From the NCBI RefSeq assembly GCF_002860285.1, contig NZ_PGVF01000001.1, positions 372,001 to 436,000 of the forward strand: a stretch of DNA of 64,000 nucleotides, given 5' to 3'. This stretch comes from Bacillus sp. M6-12 (GTDB lineage Bacteria > Bacillota > Bacilli > Bacillales > DSM-1321). Below are positions 31,222 to 39,058 of the stretch, in pieces. Numbering within the stretch: position 1 is the first letter of the stretch; the number at the start of each line of letters is the position of its first letter. The notes below the pieces were generated by a model. That model ran no database searches, had not been told where the DNA came from, and was given only the letters and a program-made list of their open reading frames with translations. A program made the position numbers and the translations under genes.

Positions 31222-32031
31222 TTAATAGATTTCACCTCTTGCTATGGCATTATAAATACTCACAACGGTCTTTCCTTTCCCTTGATTCCAGTCGCTTTTC
31301 ATGAGACTTGTAAAATGTTCGGCTATTCCTGAATCACCTAATTGGAAATTGCTATGATGATAAACTTTGATTTGTTCAAAAAAAGCGGGATACATGTCTA
31401 AAATGACCTGTTTTTGCTTCGGCTTATTTAACTCTTCCCATGTTGTGTTTTTAAAACTATCTATCATGTTCTTTGATAAATAAGGAAGAATCATTTTCTT
31501 TCCTTGTTCTTCAGCTAATTGTGTAACAATTTCTTTTTGAGCATAGTTGGGATTGGAAAAGAGTTTGTTTCTAAACTCGTTCATAAGTTCTACAGTATGT
31601 TTATAATGTAGACATCCCTTTTTGCTAATCACAAAATGACCATCTGCACCTAAACCAGCTACAACAACGGTTTCTTTAATTGTTTTTAACGCATACATCA
31701 TCGCCCATGTACATTCAACCTCTGTTTTCTTTTTCAACCCTTTTTCTTTAATTAAATAAAGAACATCTTTCTTTAATAATTCTATATCCGTAGGCAAATA
31801 AATCGGAATAAAAGGAACTCCGAATGTTTCTGCTATTTTTTTTGCCCCTTTAAAGTCTGAACTTTCTCTGTAGTCTAAAGTAAATGAATAAATCGTTACA
31901 GATTTCCCCTGTTCCAGTAAAGTGAATAAAAGAGAGCTTGAATCTATCCCCTTTGATAATAAAAGAGCTACGTTTTCATTAATTGTAGACAATTCCGAAC
32001 TTAATACGTGCTTTATTTTTTCTGTTATCAC
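31222..32031 (-). CDS. asparagine-synthetase-domain PP-loop enzyme, 269 aa
   Basis: VALLLSKGIDSSSLLF (about residues 22-37) is an ATP-pyrophosphatase PP-loop with Lys in place of the first loop Gly; VTIYSFTLDY and VVAGLGADGHF match further motifs of asparagine synthetase B. LPYLSKNMID resembles the C-terminal P(y/f)Ls..mv.f block. The N-terminal glutaminase domain is absent. Such stand-alone domains adenylate a carboxylate and transfer an amine; the product is unknown. GTG 32031 follows AGGAGG. Single gene. Confidence 0.75.
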   Translation of the reverse strand: MITEKIKHVLSSELSTINENVALLLSKGIDSSSLLFTLLEQGKSVTIYSFTLDYRESSDFKGAKKIAETFGVPFIPIYLPTDIELLKKDVLYLIKEKGLKKKTEVECTWAMMYALKTIKETVVVAGLGADGHFVISKKGCLHYKHTVELMNEFRNKLFSNPNYAQKEIVTQLAEEQGKKMILPYLSKNMIDSFKNTTWEELNKPKQKQVILDMYPAFFEQIKVYHHSNFQLGDSGIAEHFTSLMKSDWNQGKGKTVVSIYNAIARGEIY

Positions 32032-32175
32032 ACCAATTCCTCCTTTTTCTATAATGTTCTATCATATGTAAGAAAGACAAGTTTTTCAAAAACAAGATAG
32101 ACGGACTTCTGTTTATTAAACAATATTATAGTTGTATATAATATAAGAACTTATCTAAGAGAGGAGAATGTTTAG

Positions 32176-32487
32176 GTGCAACAAATAAACAAATATTATA
32201 AAATTGTTATTGCTTTAGGGGAATTGTTATTAGCAGTTCCGTTCTTGGGTGCTTCTATTGTATTTGGTTCTGCATGGACTGTTTTAGGTCTTATGATGTT
32301 CCTTCATATAATCGGAATTGTATTATCTGTTACTACAAAGCAAAGCATGGGTGGACATATCTTTGGTGTTATAGCAAATCTCATTGCTTTCATTCCTTTT
32401 GTTGGTATGTTGGTTCATGGTATCACTGGATTAGTTCTTTTGATTCAAGGATTTGCAACCAAAATCCCACAACAAGAACAACAATAA
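32176..32487 (+). CDS. three-pass membrane protein, 103 aa
   Basis: A GTG start follows GAGAGGAG; TATAATATAAG lies at about 32137-32147. Hydrophobic segments at about residues 8-30, 33-50 and 65-92 have GxxxG-type spacings. No family recognised, though the size resembles small DUF-type four-helix membrane proteins of Bacillus. Confidence 0.7.
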   Translation: MQQINKYYKIVIALGELLLAVPFLGASIVFGSAWTVLGLMMFLHIIGIVLSVTTKQSMGGHIFGVIANLIAFIPFVGMLVHGITGLVLLIQGFATKIPQQEQQ

Positions 32488-32507
32488 TGATAAAGATTTA
32501 ACATGTA

Positions 32508-32532
32508 AAGAGGGGATAATTCCTCTCTTTTT
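32508..32532 (+). terminator. Rho-independent terminator
   Basis: AAGAGGGGA pairs with TCCTCTCTT, followed by Ts, just before the next promoter. Confidence 0.75.
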
Positions 32533-32562
32533 TATTGACTATAAACAATATATTTATTAAGA
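32533..32562 (+). promoter_or_regulatory. Operator repeat and promoter of the 32582 operon
   Basis: ATTGACTATAAACAAT (32533-32548) holds TTGACT (32534-32539) as -35, with TAAGAT (32557-32562) 17 bp later. The leader would be very short. Confidence 0.55.
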
Positions 32563-32581
32563 TAGACTAAAGGAGTGATTT

Positions 32582-33157
32582 GTGTTGAAAAAGAAAAAGA
32601 CAGGCTCTTTCCTTCTATCTTGTATTCTTATAGGAATCATTTTGTGTGTTATGTGGTATCTATATCCTTTTAGCAAATTCGGAGCAATGGTTGTATATGA
32701 CCATGTTCAAGCTCATAATGCGAAATCAGATATTCAAGAATATGTTGAAGAAACACATGGAAAAAATATGGAGATAAAAAGTTTCTCACCTGAAGGAGAA
32801 TCCCGAATTAATATGGTTGTAGCTTCTCTCTCTAATAAAGAAGATAGTAAAGACTACAACATTTATTATGATGTAAACCAAGATAAGGTTTTATTTGACG
32901 AGTTTCAATTTAAGAAAGATAAACTTGCTTATCTAAATACTTTAATTGTTTCTACTGGTGAAGAAAAAGCAGGAGAAAAATATCTGATAAAAGCCATTGA
33001 GGAGCAAAAACAGATAATTTCTATTTATGAAAAAGAAATGAAACAAGAAATTCCTGAAATGGATACAGCAGATATATTGGAATCTCAATTAGACAAAGAA
33101 TATGAGCAATTAGGAGTTTTGCAAAATTCATTAGATGCTCTTGCATTAGAGGGCTAA
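32582..33157 (+). CDS. membrane-anchored extracellular protein, 191 aa
   Basis: MLKKKK and a hydrophobic segment (about residues 8-28) form a signal anchor; no cleavage site or lipobox is clear. The exterior part has strands with a YD.NQDKVLFDEF motif, then a helical C-terminus rich in Glu/Lys. The next gene, a lipoprotein, starts five bases after the stop, so the two probably act together at the membrane. Not recognised. Confidence 0.7.
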   Translation: MLKKKKTGSFLLSCILIGIILCVMWYLYPFSKFGAMVVYDHVQAHNAKSDIQEYVEETHGKNMEIKSFSPEGESRINMVVASLSNKEDSKDYNIYYDVNQDKVLFDEFQFKKDKLAYLNTLIVSTGEEKAGEKYLIKAIEEQKQIISIYEKEMKQEIPEMDTADILESQLDKEYEQLGVLQNSLDALALEG

Positions 33158-33161
33158 AAAT

Positions 33162-33650
33162 ATGATAAAAAAATGTATAGGATTTTTATTTCTCATTTTA
33201 ATGTTGTTATCTCTTACAGCTTGTGAAGAATACGTATCCCCTATTATGTTCCAGCTTTCTGATTCAGACTATCCAGAAAAGTATCCTGCGACTGTTGATA
33301 TAGATTACTATATTGCGAATGATACAAAGAATCTATATGGAAAAGATAAATACATTACCTTTAAATGGGATAATCATGGAAAGATGTCCTACTTTACTGC
33401 TTATCCAGTAAAGAAAACAAAAGATGGATACATAATCATTGGTTCTGAACATGATGCTTATGCGATTCCGAATCCAGAAAAATTCGGCTACAGTGAAATT
33501 ATCCCATTGAAAGAGAAAAATGGAACATTCAAAATGACGTTTGAAAAAGAATATTATTTGAAAGATTTTATTCATGATTCTTACATGAGCGGTTTAGATG
33601 TTGTTTGTTCATATAATAAATGTTTACCTGAATCAGAAAAAGAAAAGTAA
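33162..33650 (+). CDS. lipoprotein, 162 aa
   Basis: Signal peptide with lipobox LTAC (Cys at residue 21) and a following EEY. The mature part is beta-rich (KYITFKWDNHGKMSYFTAYP, DGYIIIGSEHDAYAIPN). It is coupled to the upstream anchored protein. A copy of the TGACGGACA repeat lies 78 bases after the stop. Confidence 0.75.
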   Translation: MIKKCIGFLFLILMLLSLTACEEYVSPIMFQLSDSDYPEKYPATVDIDYYIANDTKNLYGKDKYITFKWDNHGKMSYFTAYPVKKTKDGYIIIGSEHDAYAIPNPEKFGYSEIIPLKEKNGTFKMTFEKEYYLKDFIHDSYMSGLDVVCSYNKCLPESEKEK

Positions 33651-33727
33651 TTTGGAAAAAGGATGGCTGAAAATGGTCATTCTTTTTTAAATTTCCTTAA
33701 TGACCCCTTTTCTTTTTTTAAGTAAAC

Positions 33728-33759
33728 TTTGTGACGGACAGGATTGATTGTAAGGATTG
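33728..33759. repeat. TGACGGACA repeat, copy A
   Basis: TTTGTGACGGACAGGATTG and further matches align with copies at 35229, 39012 and 39580. If read as a minus-strand promoter it would run antisense to the lipoprotein gene; on the plus strand it lies ahead of the SPFH gene. Confidence 0.55.
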
Positions 33760-33878
33760 CAAGGCATTCCTTTTCTTGTCATCTTAAAAGACATCCACCC
33801 TCCTCTTTGTTATACGTTTTCTTTAAATTTCTAAGATATAAGGATAGGAAAATTTTGAAAACGGAGGTGTCTTTTTAT

Positions 33879-34757
33879 TTGAATTTAAACAATACTATTT
33901 CAAAACAAAAATCAGATAAGCCGAAAAAAAATACTAAGAAAGCTGTCGCCCTTTCTATCGTGGGTGTAATTGCTTTAATGACTGCAGTTAATTCTTTTGC
34001 GATTATCCCTGCTGGTCATAGGGGCGTGTTAATGACTATGGGAGCAGTTGAAGATAAAGTCATGAAAGAAGGATTTAATATTAAAGCTCCTTTCTTCCAA
34101 AGCGTAGAGGAAATGGAAGTACGTGTTCAAAAGATGGAAGCGGAAACAACTGCTTCTACGAAGGATTTACAAAACGTGGTTACGCATATTGTCGTCAACT
34201 TTGAATTAAATCCAAATGCAGTCAACATAGTGTATCAAGAAGTTGGGTTTGACTATGAACAACGTATTATCACTCCTGCTGTTGCAGAGTCCTTAAAGGC
34301 GGTCACTGCGAAATACAAGTCGGATGAATTGATTTCCAAACGTGAAGAAGTATCTCAAATGGTGAAAGAAGCATTGGGTAAAAAGATGGAGAAATACAAT
34401 ATCCTTTTAACGGACATTAACATTAAAGATTTCACCTTCAGTAAAAACTTCAACGACAGCATTGAACAAAAGCAAATTGCTGAACAAAAATACTTGAAAG
34501 CTCAACGTGATTTAGAGCGTATTGAAATTGAAGCTCAACAAAAAGTAGAAACTGCAAAAGCTGAAGCAAAATCTCTTGAATTGAAAAAACAAAGTGTAAC
34601 GGAAGACCTGGTTCGATTAAAAGAAATTGAGGTTAAAGAACGCATGTTAGAAGTACAAGAGAAGGCTATTGATAAATGGGATGGCAAAATGCCAAATGTT
34701 ACTGGTGGAGCAGTTCCGTTTATTAATGCAGAGTTGACATCTACTACTCAAAACTAA
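33879..34757 (+). CDS. SPFH/prohibitin-domain membrane protein, 292 aa
   Basis: I choose TTG 33879, eleven bases after GGAGG; earlier codons read through the region of the repeat and look non-coding. A membrane helix (about residues 23-42) precedes IIPAGHRGVLMTMGAVEDKV, the start of the SPFH domain as in prohibitins. A coiled coil (QKQIAEQKYLKAQRDLERIE then repeats of Glu/Ala/Lys) follows, then a Pro/Gly-containing tail (GGAVPFINAEL). Such proteins form ring assemblies that organise membrane proteases or phage-defence complexes. No FtsH or partner is adjacent. Confidence 0.8.
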   Translation: MNLNNTISKQKSDKPKKNTKKAVALSIVGVIALMTAVNSFAIIPAGHRGVLMTMGAVEDKVMKEGFNIKAPFFQSVEEMEVRVQKMEAETTASTKDLQNVVTHIVVNFELNPNAVNIVYQEVGFDYEQRIITPAVAESLKAVTAKYKSDELISKREEVSQMVKEALGKKMEKYNILLTDINIKDFTFSKNFNDSIEQKQIAEQKYLKAQRDLERIEIEAQQKVETAKAEAKSLELKKQSVTEDLVRLKEIEVKERMLEVQEKAIDKWDGKMPNVTGGAVPFINAELTSTTQN

Positions 34758-34792
34758 CAAAGAAGCAGAGAATTAACTCTGCTTCTTTCTTT
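34758..34792. terminator. Bidirectional terminator
   Basis: AAGAAGCAGAG pairs with CTCTGCTTCTT between the convergent SPFH and 34798 genes. Confidence 0.85.
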
Positions 34793-34797
34793 GTACT

Positions 34798-35100
34798 CTA
34801 TTCTTCTTCTGATTCGTAAATCCCCTTCTTTACCTTTCTTAATTCATCATCCAATTGAATTTTTAAATGATTCATAAGTTTGTATCCTTCTTCTACTTCA
34901 ATCTCTTTAATGCCCTCTACGAAAATTAAATGGTGATAATCAAAGTATTTACGATAAAGAAAATTTTCACGTTCCATATCATTTGTTATCGTATGATTAG
35001 CCCACCAATTACATTCTGTAATAGAAAGAAACGCTTTTTTAAAATCTCTTTCTTTCAATACAGAAATCATGACTTTTTTCTCTTCTTTTGTGTAATCCAT
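34798..35100 (-). CDS. hypothetical protein, 100 aa
   Basis: ATG 35100 lies a few bases past an AAGGGAAGAGGG tract. Charged, helical (KEEKKVMISVLKERDFKKAF) with a central WWANHTI. No family recognised. Confidence 0.65.
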   Translation of the reverse strand: MDYTKEEKKVMISVLKERDFKKAFLSITECNWWANHTITNDMERENFLYRKYFDYHHLIFVEGIKEIEVEEGYKLMNHLKIQLDDELRKVKKGIYESEEE

Positions 35101-35136
35101 TTGAATACCCTCTTCCCTTTTTATGTTTTACTGAAG

Positions 35137-35170
35137 TAAATCCTGTTTATTTTAAAACTCTTATATTATA
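35137..35170 (-). promoter_or_regulatory. Promoter and AGGATT leader of the 35100 gene
   Basis: TATAATATAAGAGTTTTA starts at 35170 on the minus strand; ACAGGATTTAC follows about 20 nt later (rc of 35137-35146). GTTTTA and TAAAAC can pair around it. Confidence 0.55.
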
Positions 35171-35228
35171 TGTATATATTATACACTCCAAAATTCCCTT
35201 GTTGACTTTTTGGCTTTTTTAATAAATC

Positions 35229-35258
35229 TTTATGACGGTCAGTATTGATTTTTAGGGA
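35229..35258. repeat. TGACGGACA repeat, copy B
   Basis: TTTATGACGGTCAGTATTG and TTTTTAGGGA match the consensus. It lies between the 35100 gene and the XRE gene; on the minus strand CCGTCATAA would be a -10 about 125 bases upstream of 35100. Confidence 0.6.
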
Positions 35259-35262
35259 CAAA

Positions 35263-35286
35263 AAGAGAGCGAAATTCACTCTCTTC
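35263..35286 (-). terminator. Rho-independent terminator
   Basis: GAGAGCGAA pairs with TTCACTCTC after the XRE gene. Confidence 0.6.
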
Positions 35287-35299
35287 TTGTTTTTTTTAT

Positions 35300-36046
35300 T
35301 TATTCTTCTTCAAAGTAGCGTAAAACTTTCTGTTTTTCTTCGTAATTGAGCTTAAATACATTTGTTTCAATTAAACGATAAAAACATTCTTCTACATATC
35401 CATATCCCTGACTTCTTTCTATTAAGGGTGAATAAGTCGTTAATAGATAACCTTGTTCTTGTTTTTCAATCGTTATAATTTCTTTAAAACTACCGTCTAA
35501 TTGAACTTTGTATCTAAATATTCCATTACTACAAAGAGCTACATAGCTTAAATCGCTTGGATTTTGAATCAAAACATCTTCTTTTTGCTGAAAATCTATT
35601 TCTTCATCTTCAGAAACAAATATGATTTCCATATTCATATATCCAATAATGTCATTGTATGTTCCAGCTTCCTCTTTATCTTTTAGACGATACCCATAAA
35701 GACCTAATTGTTCATTAATGTCTTTACATAGTTTTTGTTCAGATTCCCTTAATTCTTCGGCTTTCCAACTATAATAGAATCTTCCTAAAGATTGATAGGC
35801 TTGTTCATCTGGTAACGAATTATAAAGTTCACGTACTGTTTTGTATCCTTGATTTTCCATTCCTGTTTTCCTCCATTCATATCCAAAGAGTTCTCCGTAC
35901 TTTTCTAAGGTTTCTGAATCAATGGTTCTTGAGCCTTTTTCATAGTGCCAAATTGCATTATGACTCTTTTGTATTTTTTCTCCTACTTCCTCTAATGTCC
36001 AACCTCTTTTGATACGTTCCATTTTTACTATGTCTTTTAACTTCAT
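35300..36046 (-). CDS. XRE-family transcriptional regulator, 248 aa
   Basis: ATG 36046 has GAGG eight bases upstream. Residues ~5-58 form a Cro/C1 helix-turn-helix: IVKMERIKRGWTLEEVGEKI, then KSHNAIWHYEKGSRTIDSETLEKY. The C-terminal ~180 residues are mixed alpha/beta with no S24 peptidase motif and may sense a ligand. It is one of four DNA-binding regulators in the window (others at 41189, 46019 and 57854) that might recognise the dispersed operator. Confidence 0.8.
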   Translation of the reverse strand: MKLKDIVKMERIKRGWTLEEVGEKIQKSHNAIWHYEKGSRTIDSETLEKYGELFGYEWRKTGMENQGYKTVRELYNSLPDEQAYQSLGRFYYSWKAEELRESEQKLCKDINEQLGLYGYRLKDKEEAGTYNDIIGYMNMEIIFVSEDEEIDFQQKEDVLIQNPSDLSYVALCSNGIFRYKVQLDGSFKEIITIEKQEQGYLLTTYSPLIERSQGYGYVEECFYRLIETNVFKLNYEEKQKVLRYFEEE

Positions 36047-36111
36047 GTTCAGCACCTCTACTCTTAGTATAAGTTAGTTCTTTCCTTATTTCCTTCTCCT
36101 TATTGGAGAAA

Positions 36112-36129
36112 AAGAGGATTACTCCTCTT
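36112..36129 (-). terminator. Rho-independent terminator
   Basis: AAGAGGA pairs with TCCTCTT, overlaps the stop of the 36119 gene and runs into minus-strand Ts. A second small stem, TTCTCC / GGAGAA, lies beside it. Confidence 0.6.
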
Positions 36130-36499
36130 CTTCTACTTCGATACCTACTGCTTTTAAAGAAGCTAAACAAATGGCTTCTTGCAGAGTAATAGCTTCACCA
36201 GAATAAAGATGATTTTGAAGTCCATCTCTTACACAAAAGACGAATGTGACAACATCGCCATCTGACAAATCATTTCCCATACTGACTTCCATTTGACGAT
36301 TAAACTTCTTCTTATAGGAATACCATAGTCCAAACTTCATAACGATTTGCCAAGCATCATTCATGTCTTCCATTGGGTTAAATATGCCTGTCATATCAGA
36401 AACATCTCGATATTTTCTATCTTCTGTTCCTTTCATTACTTTTTCAGCAATTACCTCGTTTTTTTGTCTTGTTGTCAACTCATTCCATTTGATTTTCAT
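36119..36499 (-). CDS. BC1872-like / phage ABA-sandwich protein, 126 aa
   Basis: WNELTTRQKNEVIAEKVMKG at the start, NPMEDMNDAWQIVMK in the middle and AICLASLKAVGIEV at the end follow the pattern of phage BC1872-type proteins (L....iN..va.kVmg, .P..di.aAw.vve, EAIc.AaLka.g). This family is common in Bacillus prophages; function unknown. ATG 36499 follows AAAGGAAGG. Confidence 0.6.
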   Translation of the reverse strand: MKIKWNELTTRQKNEVIAEKVMKGTEDRKYRDVSDMTGIFNPMEDMNDAWQIVMKFGLWYSYKKKFNRQMEVSMGNDLSDGDVVTFVFCVRDGLQNHLYSGEAITLQEAICLASLKAVGIEVEEEE

Positions 36500-36631
36500 G
36501 AGTGATTCCTTCCTTTCTGTGGTTAGTACGATACTATCCTTTTTTGTTGTTTTATCTATTATATACAGAGAATAAATATCTCATTTTTATCTATGATAAT
36601 TTGTAGTCTAAATATAAAGGAGGAATAAATT

Positions 36632-36970
36632 TTGAATAAAAAAGCAATGACAGCTATCGCTTTAGCTGGTGTAGTATCCGTAGCATTGGTAGCTCCAGCA
36701 GAAGCGTCATCTACGACACAAAAAATTTCCGAAAAGAATGTAACGAAAGAGCTTGGTACAATTGATGTAGTTAATTCTCAAGTTTTCCTTAAGACAAAAG
36801 AAGGAACTTTTAAAGTTTCTACTTCTCAGTCTTATACGTTTAAAAAACTTGATGGAAAGAAAATTTCCTTTGACGGTAAACTTTCTACTAAAACGACCTA
36901 TGACAACAAAAAGAAACCAATCAAAGTCGAAAGAACTGTTAGTATTTATAAAAGTAACTTTGTCATGTAA
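36632..36970 (+). CDS. secreted protein, 112 aa
   Basis: A TTG start follows AAAGGAGGA. The signal peptide ends with PAEASS near residue 26. The mature ~87 residues form strands with alternating Lys/Ser/Thr (VFLKTKEGTFKVS, KKPIKVERTVSIYKS), suggesting a small OB- or SH3-like fold. Not recognised. Confidence 0.75.
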   Translation: MNKKAMTAIALAGVVSVALVAPAEASSTTQKISEKNVTKELGTIDVVNSQVFLKTKEGTFKVSTSQSYTFKKLDGKKISFDGKLSTKTTYDNKKKPIKVERTVSIYKSNFVM

Positions 36971-36992
36971 TCATCAATATGAGAAATACTTA

Positions 36993-37023
36993 AAAAGGAG
37001 TGCCAACAAAGCACTCCTTTTTT
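36993..37023. terminator. Bidirectional terminator
   Basis: AAAAAGGAGTGC pairs with GCACTCCTTTTTTT between convergent genes. Confidence 0.85.
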
Positions 37024-37028
37024 TGTGG

Positions 37029-37637
37029 TTATGCGTATAGTAATCCTTTTTCTTTTAGTTTATCTAAGCCCTTCATACAGGCTTGTAAGGCATACCCTAA
37101 ACATAAGGAAGAAACGATTGTCCCTAACCCGACAGGACCACCAAGTATGAATCCAACCAGTACCGCTATAAATTCGTTTATTGTTCTGCCTAATGCAAAC
37201 GAAACCTTTAATTTGGTAGCAGTAGCGACCATAAATTCATCAAATGGTGCTTTGAACAAATTCGTTCTTACATAAACAGCAATCCCTAACGCTAATAAGA
37301 ATATCCCTAAACCAAATAAAATGATTCGCACAGATAATGTTTCTACTTCTACCCCGTTAAATAGAGTTGCGAACCAAATATCTACAAGTACGGATGATAA
37401 AACAACAATAATTAATGCTTTCCAATCAGGTATTTTTCTCAATATAAAACTGCTCAAAAAGAGAACGAAGATTTGTACAAGAAAACACCACACGCCATAC
37501 GTTCCTCCTATATGTTCTTTCAATCCTAAGTAAACCGTATCCCATGAACTCACTCCTAAATCAGCTACAATCATTAAACTAATTCCAAATGTTAATATCA
37601 GTTGTCCAATCATTAATTGAATCAATCGTTTTTTCAT
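37029..37637 (-). CDS. YczE/YyaS/YitT-type membrane protein, copy 1, 202 aa
   Basis: ILTFGISLMIVADLGVSSWD and LKEHIGGTYGVWCFLVQ are the conserved start of the YczE family (COG2364), with about six membrane helices; KAPFDEFMVA and GGPVGLGTI are further family blocks. B. subtilis YczE is needed for bacillaene production, but the biochemical role of the family is unclear. A paralogue sits 140 bp upstream on the same strand with its own terminator, so the pair arose by tandem duplication. Confidence 0.8.
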   Translation of the reverse strand: MKKRLIQLMIGQLILTFGISLMIVADLGVSSWDTVYLGLKEHIGGTYGVWCFLVQIFVLFLSSFILRKIPDWKALIIVVLSSVLVDIWFATLFNGVEVETLSVRIILFGLGIFLLALGIAVYVRTNLFKAPFDEFMVATATKLKVSFALGRTINEFIAVLVGFILGGPVGLGTIVSSLCLGYALQACMKGLDKLKEKGLLYA

Positions 37638-37742
37638 ACATTTTCCCCTCTCTTTTTTCGTGTCTCTAAAACAGCTTTTTATGTTATGCAGAGAGAGTCT
37701 GATTACAACGTATCTTCTTCCTATGTAAGTCTGATAAAAATA

Positions 37743-37771
37743 AAAAGAGTGCTATTTAAGGCACTCCCTTT
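37743..37771 (-). terminator. Rho-independent terminator
   Basis: AAGAGTGC pairs with GCACTCCCTT, ending copy 2 of the yczE-like pair. Its sequence resembles the terminator at 36993, so the duplication included the 3' end. Confidence 0.7.
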
Positions 37772-37777
37772 TACTGA

Positions 37778-38386
37778 TTATGCGTGTACAAGTCCTTTAT
37801 TCTTTAATGAATCCAACCATTTCATACTTGTTTGAATACCATAACCCAAACATAATGATAAAATAATTGTTCCCACTCCAACAGGTCCCCCAAGTAAAAA
37901 ACCTATTGCTACTGCAGTAAATTCATTAATTGTTCTTGCTGTTTGAAGAGATACATGAAGCCTTTTAGACGTGGCAATCATTAACCCATCAAATGGACTG
38001 TTGAAGAAGTTTGTACGAATATACGTAGCAATGCCTAATGCTAATAAAGCAATACCTGTCCCAAAGACAACCGCTTGAAGAACAACACCTTCCATAAGCA
38101 CACCAGGAAACACTACACCCAACCAAAAATCAATTAATGCAGAAGATAAAGCTATGCCAATCAATGATTTCCATTCAGGTTTCTTCCAAAGAATTAAGCT
38201 GTTCACTAAAACTAATGATAATTGAATAACAAATGACCATGTGCCATATGTACCACCAATATGCTCTTTCAATCCTAAGTAAACGGTATCCCATGAACCT
38301 ACACCTACATTTGAAATGACCAGTAAGCTAATCCCAAATGTTAAAATAATGTGTCCCACTACCAACTGTAATAATCGTTCTTTCAT
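37778..38386 (-). CDS. YczE-type membrane protein, copy 2, 202 aa
   Basis: Same length as copy 1 and more than half identical by eye, with the most conserved stretch GSWDTVYLGLKEHIGGTYG. The same family blocks are present (NSPFDGLMIA, GGPVGVGTI). AGGGAGG precedes ATG 38386. Confidence 0.8.
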   Translation of the reverse strand: MKERLLQLVVGHIILTFGISLLVISNVGVGSWDTVYLGLKEHIGGTYGTWSFVIQLSLVLVNSLILWKKPEWKSLIGIALSSALIDFWLGVVFPGVLMEGVVLQAVVFGTGIALLALGIATYIRTNFFNSPFDGLMIATSKRLHVSLQTARTINEFTAVAIGFLLGGPVGVGTIILSLCLGYGIQTSMKWLDSLKNKGLVHA

Positions 38387-38522
38387 CTGTTAAATTCCTC
38401 CCTGTAAATAAACGTGGCGTGAATGGATTCACTCCTGCTTTATATAAATACTCGATATCCTATGCAGGAAAAGTCTTATTATTCTGGTAGATAAAGAGCC
38501 TTTAGTCTATTAAAAAATAAGA

Positions 38523-38545
38523 AAGCAGACTGTTTTAGTCTGCTT
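38523..38545 (-). terminator. Rho-independent terminator
   Basis: AAGCAGACT pairs with AGTCTGCTT around GTTTT, with TCTTATTTTTT on the minus strand. Confidence 0.75.
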
Positions 38546-38565
38546 CGTGAAATATAGGTTATTTA

Positions 38566-38662
38566 TTAAAAGTCTGATACGTGAGGGATTACAATTGCCC
38601 CTTCACGCCCTTCTTTAGTGTTTAGCCATTCTTCTAAGGTTGACTGAATCTATTATATTCAT
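38566..38662 (-). pseudogene. Possible frameshifted small gene
   Basis: ATG 38662 after AAAGGAAG starts MNIIDSVN and soon stops, but the next frame reads LEEWLNTKEGREGAIVIPHV then SDF and TAA at 38566. Removing one C from AACCTTA would join them into about 31 residues followed directly by a terminator. Either a decayed peptide gene or a sequence error. Confidence 0.4.
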
Positions 38663-38692
38663 AATCTATCACTCTTCCTTTAACAGCCTTTT

Positions 38693-38968
38693 TTATTCTG
38701 ATTGCAAATCATATTCTGATTCCAATTCTTTTATCTTTTTCCTCATTTTCTCTATTTCTATTTCAGCTTTTTCTTTTTCGTCATTCCATTTCCATTCAAA
38801 GCAATCAGAACAATATCGTTCTCCTTTATATATCACCCAATCACTATGAAGCTCTGCACCACAACCATCCAATTCGCAATGCAGTCCTGCAAAATAATTT
38901 CGATAAAATTCAAGCTGTTTGGCTACTGGAGAATCCTTAATGTCCTGACTTTTTATGATTTTTGACAT
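38693..38968 (-). CDS. zinc-binding hypothetical protein with coiled-coil tail, 91 aa
   Basis: HCELDGCGAELHSDW and RYCSDCFEW (about residues 30-58) give two cysteine pairs for zinc; the last 30 residues (EKEKAEIEIEKMRKKIKELE) form a coiled coil. AAGGAAGGGG precedes the ATG. A TGACGGACA repeat lies about 45 bases upstream and may be its promoter. Confidence 0.7.
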   Translation of the reverse strand: MSKIIKSQDIKDSPVAKQLEFYRNYFAGLHCELDGCGAELHSDWVIYKGERYCSDCFEWKWNDEKEKAEIEIEKMRKKIKELESEYDLQSE

Positions 38969-39011
38969 AAAATCCCCTTCCTTTTATCATTTTTTAGTAG
39001 TTTGATATAGC

Positions 39012-39041
39012 CCTTATGACGGACAGAATAGTATATTAGGA
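39012..39041. repeat. TGACGGACA repeat, copy C
   Basis: CTTATGACGGACAGAATAG followed by TATATTAGGA matches the consensus. On the minus strand CCGTCATAA lies about 40 bases before the 38968 start. Confidence 0.6.
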
Positions 39042-39058
39042 ATTGATTTCAAACAACA

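Noticed and set aside
33744..33878. Upstream extension of the SPFH gene
   Set aside because: It starts just after the TGACGGACA repeat, looks non-coding and lacks a Shine-Dalgarno; TTG 33879 follows GGAGG.
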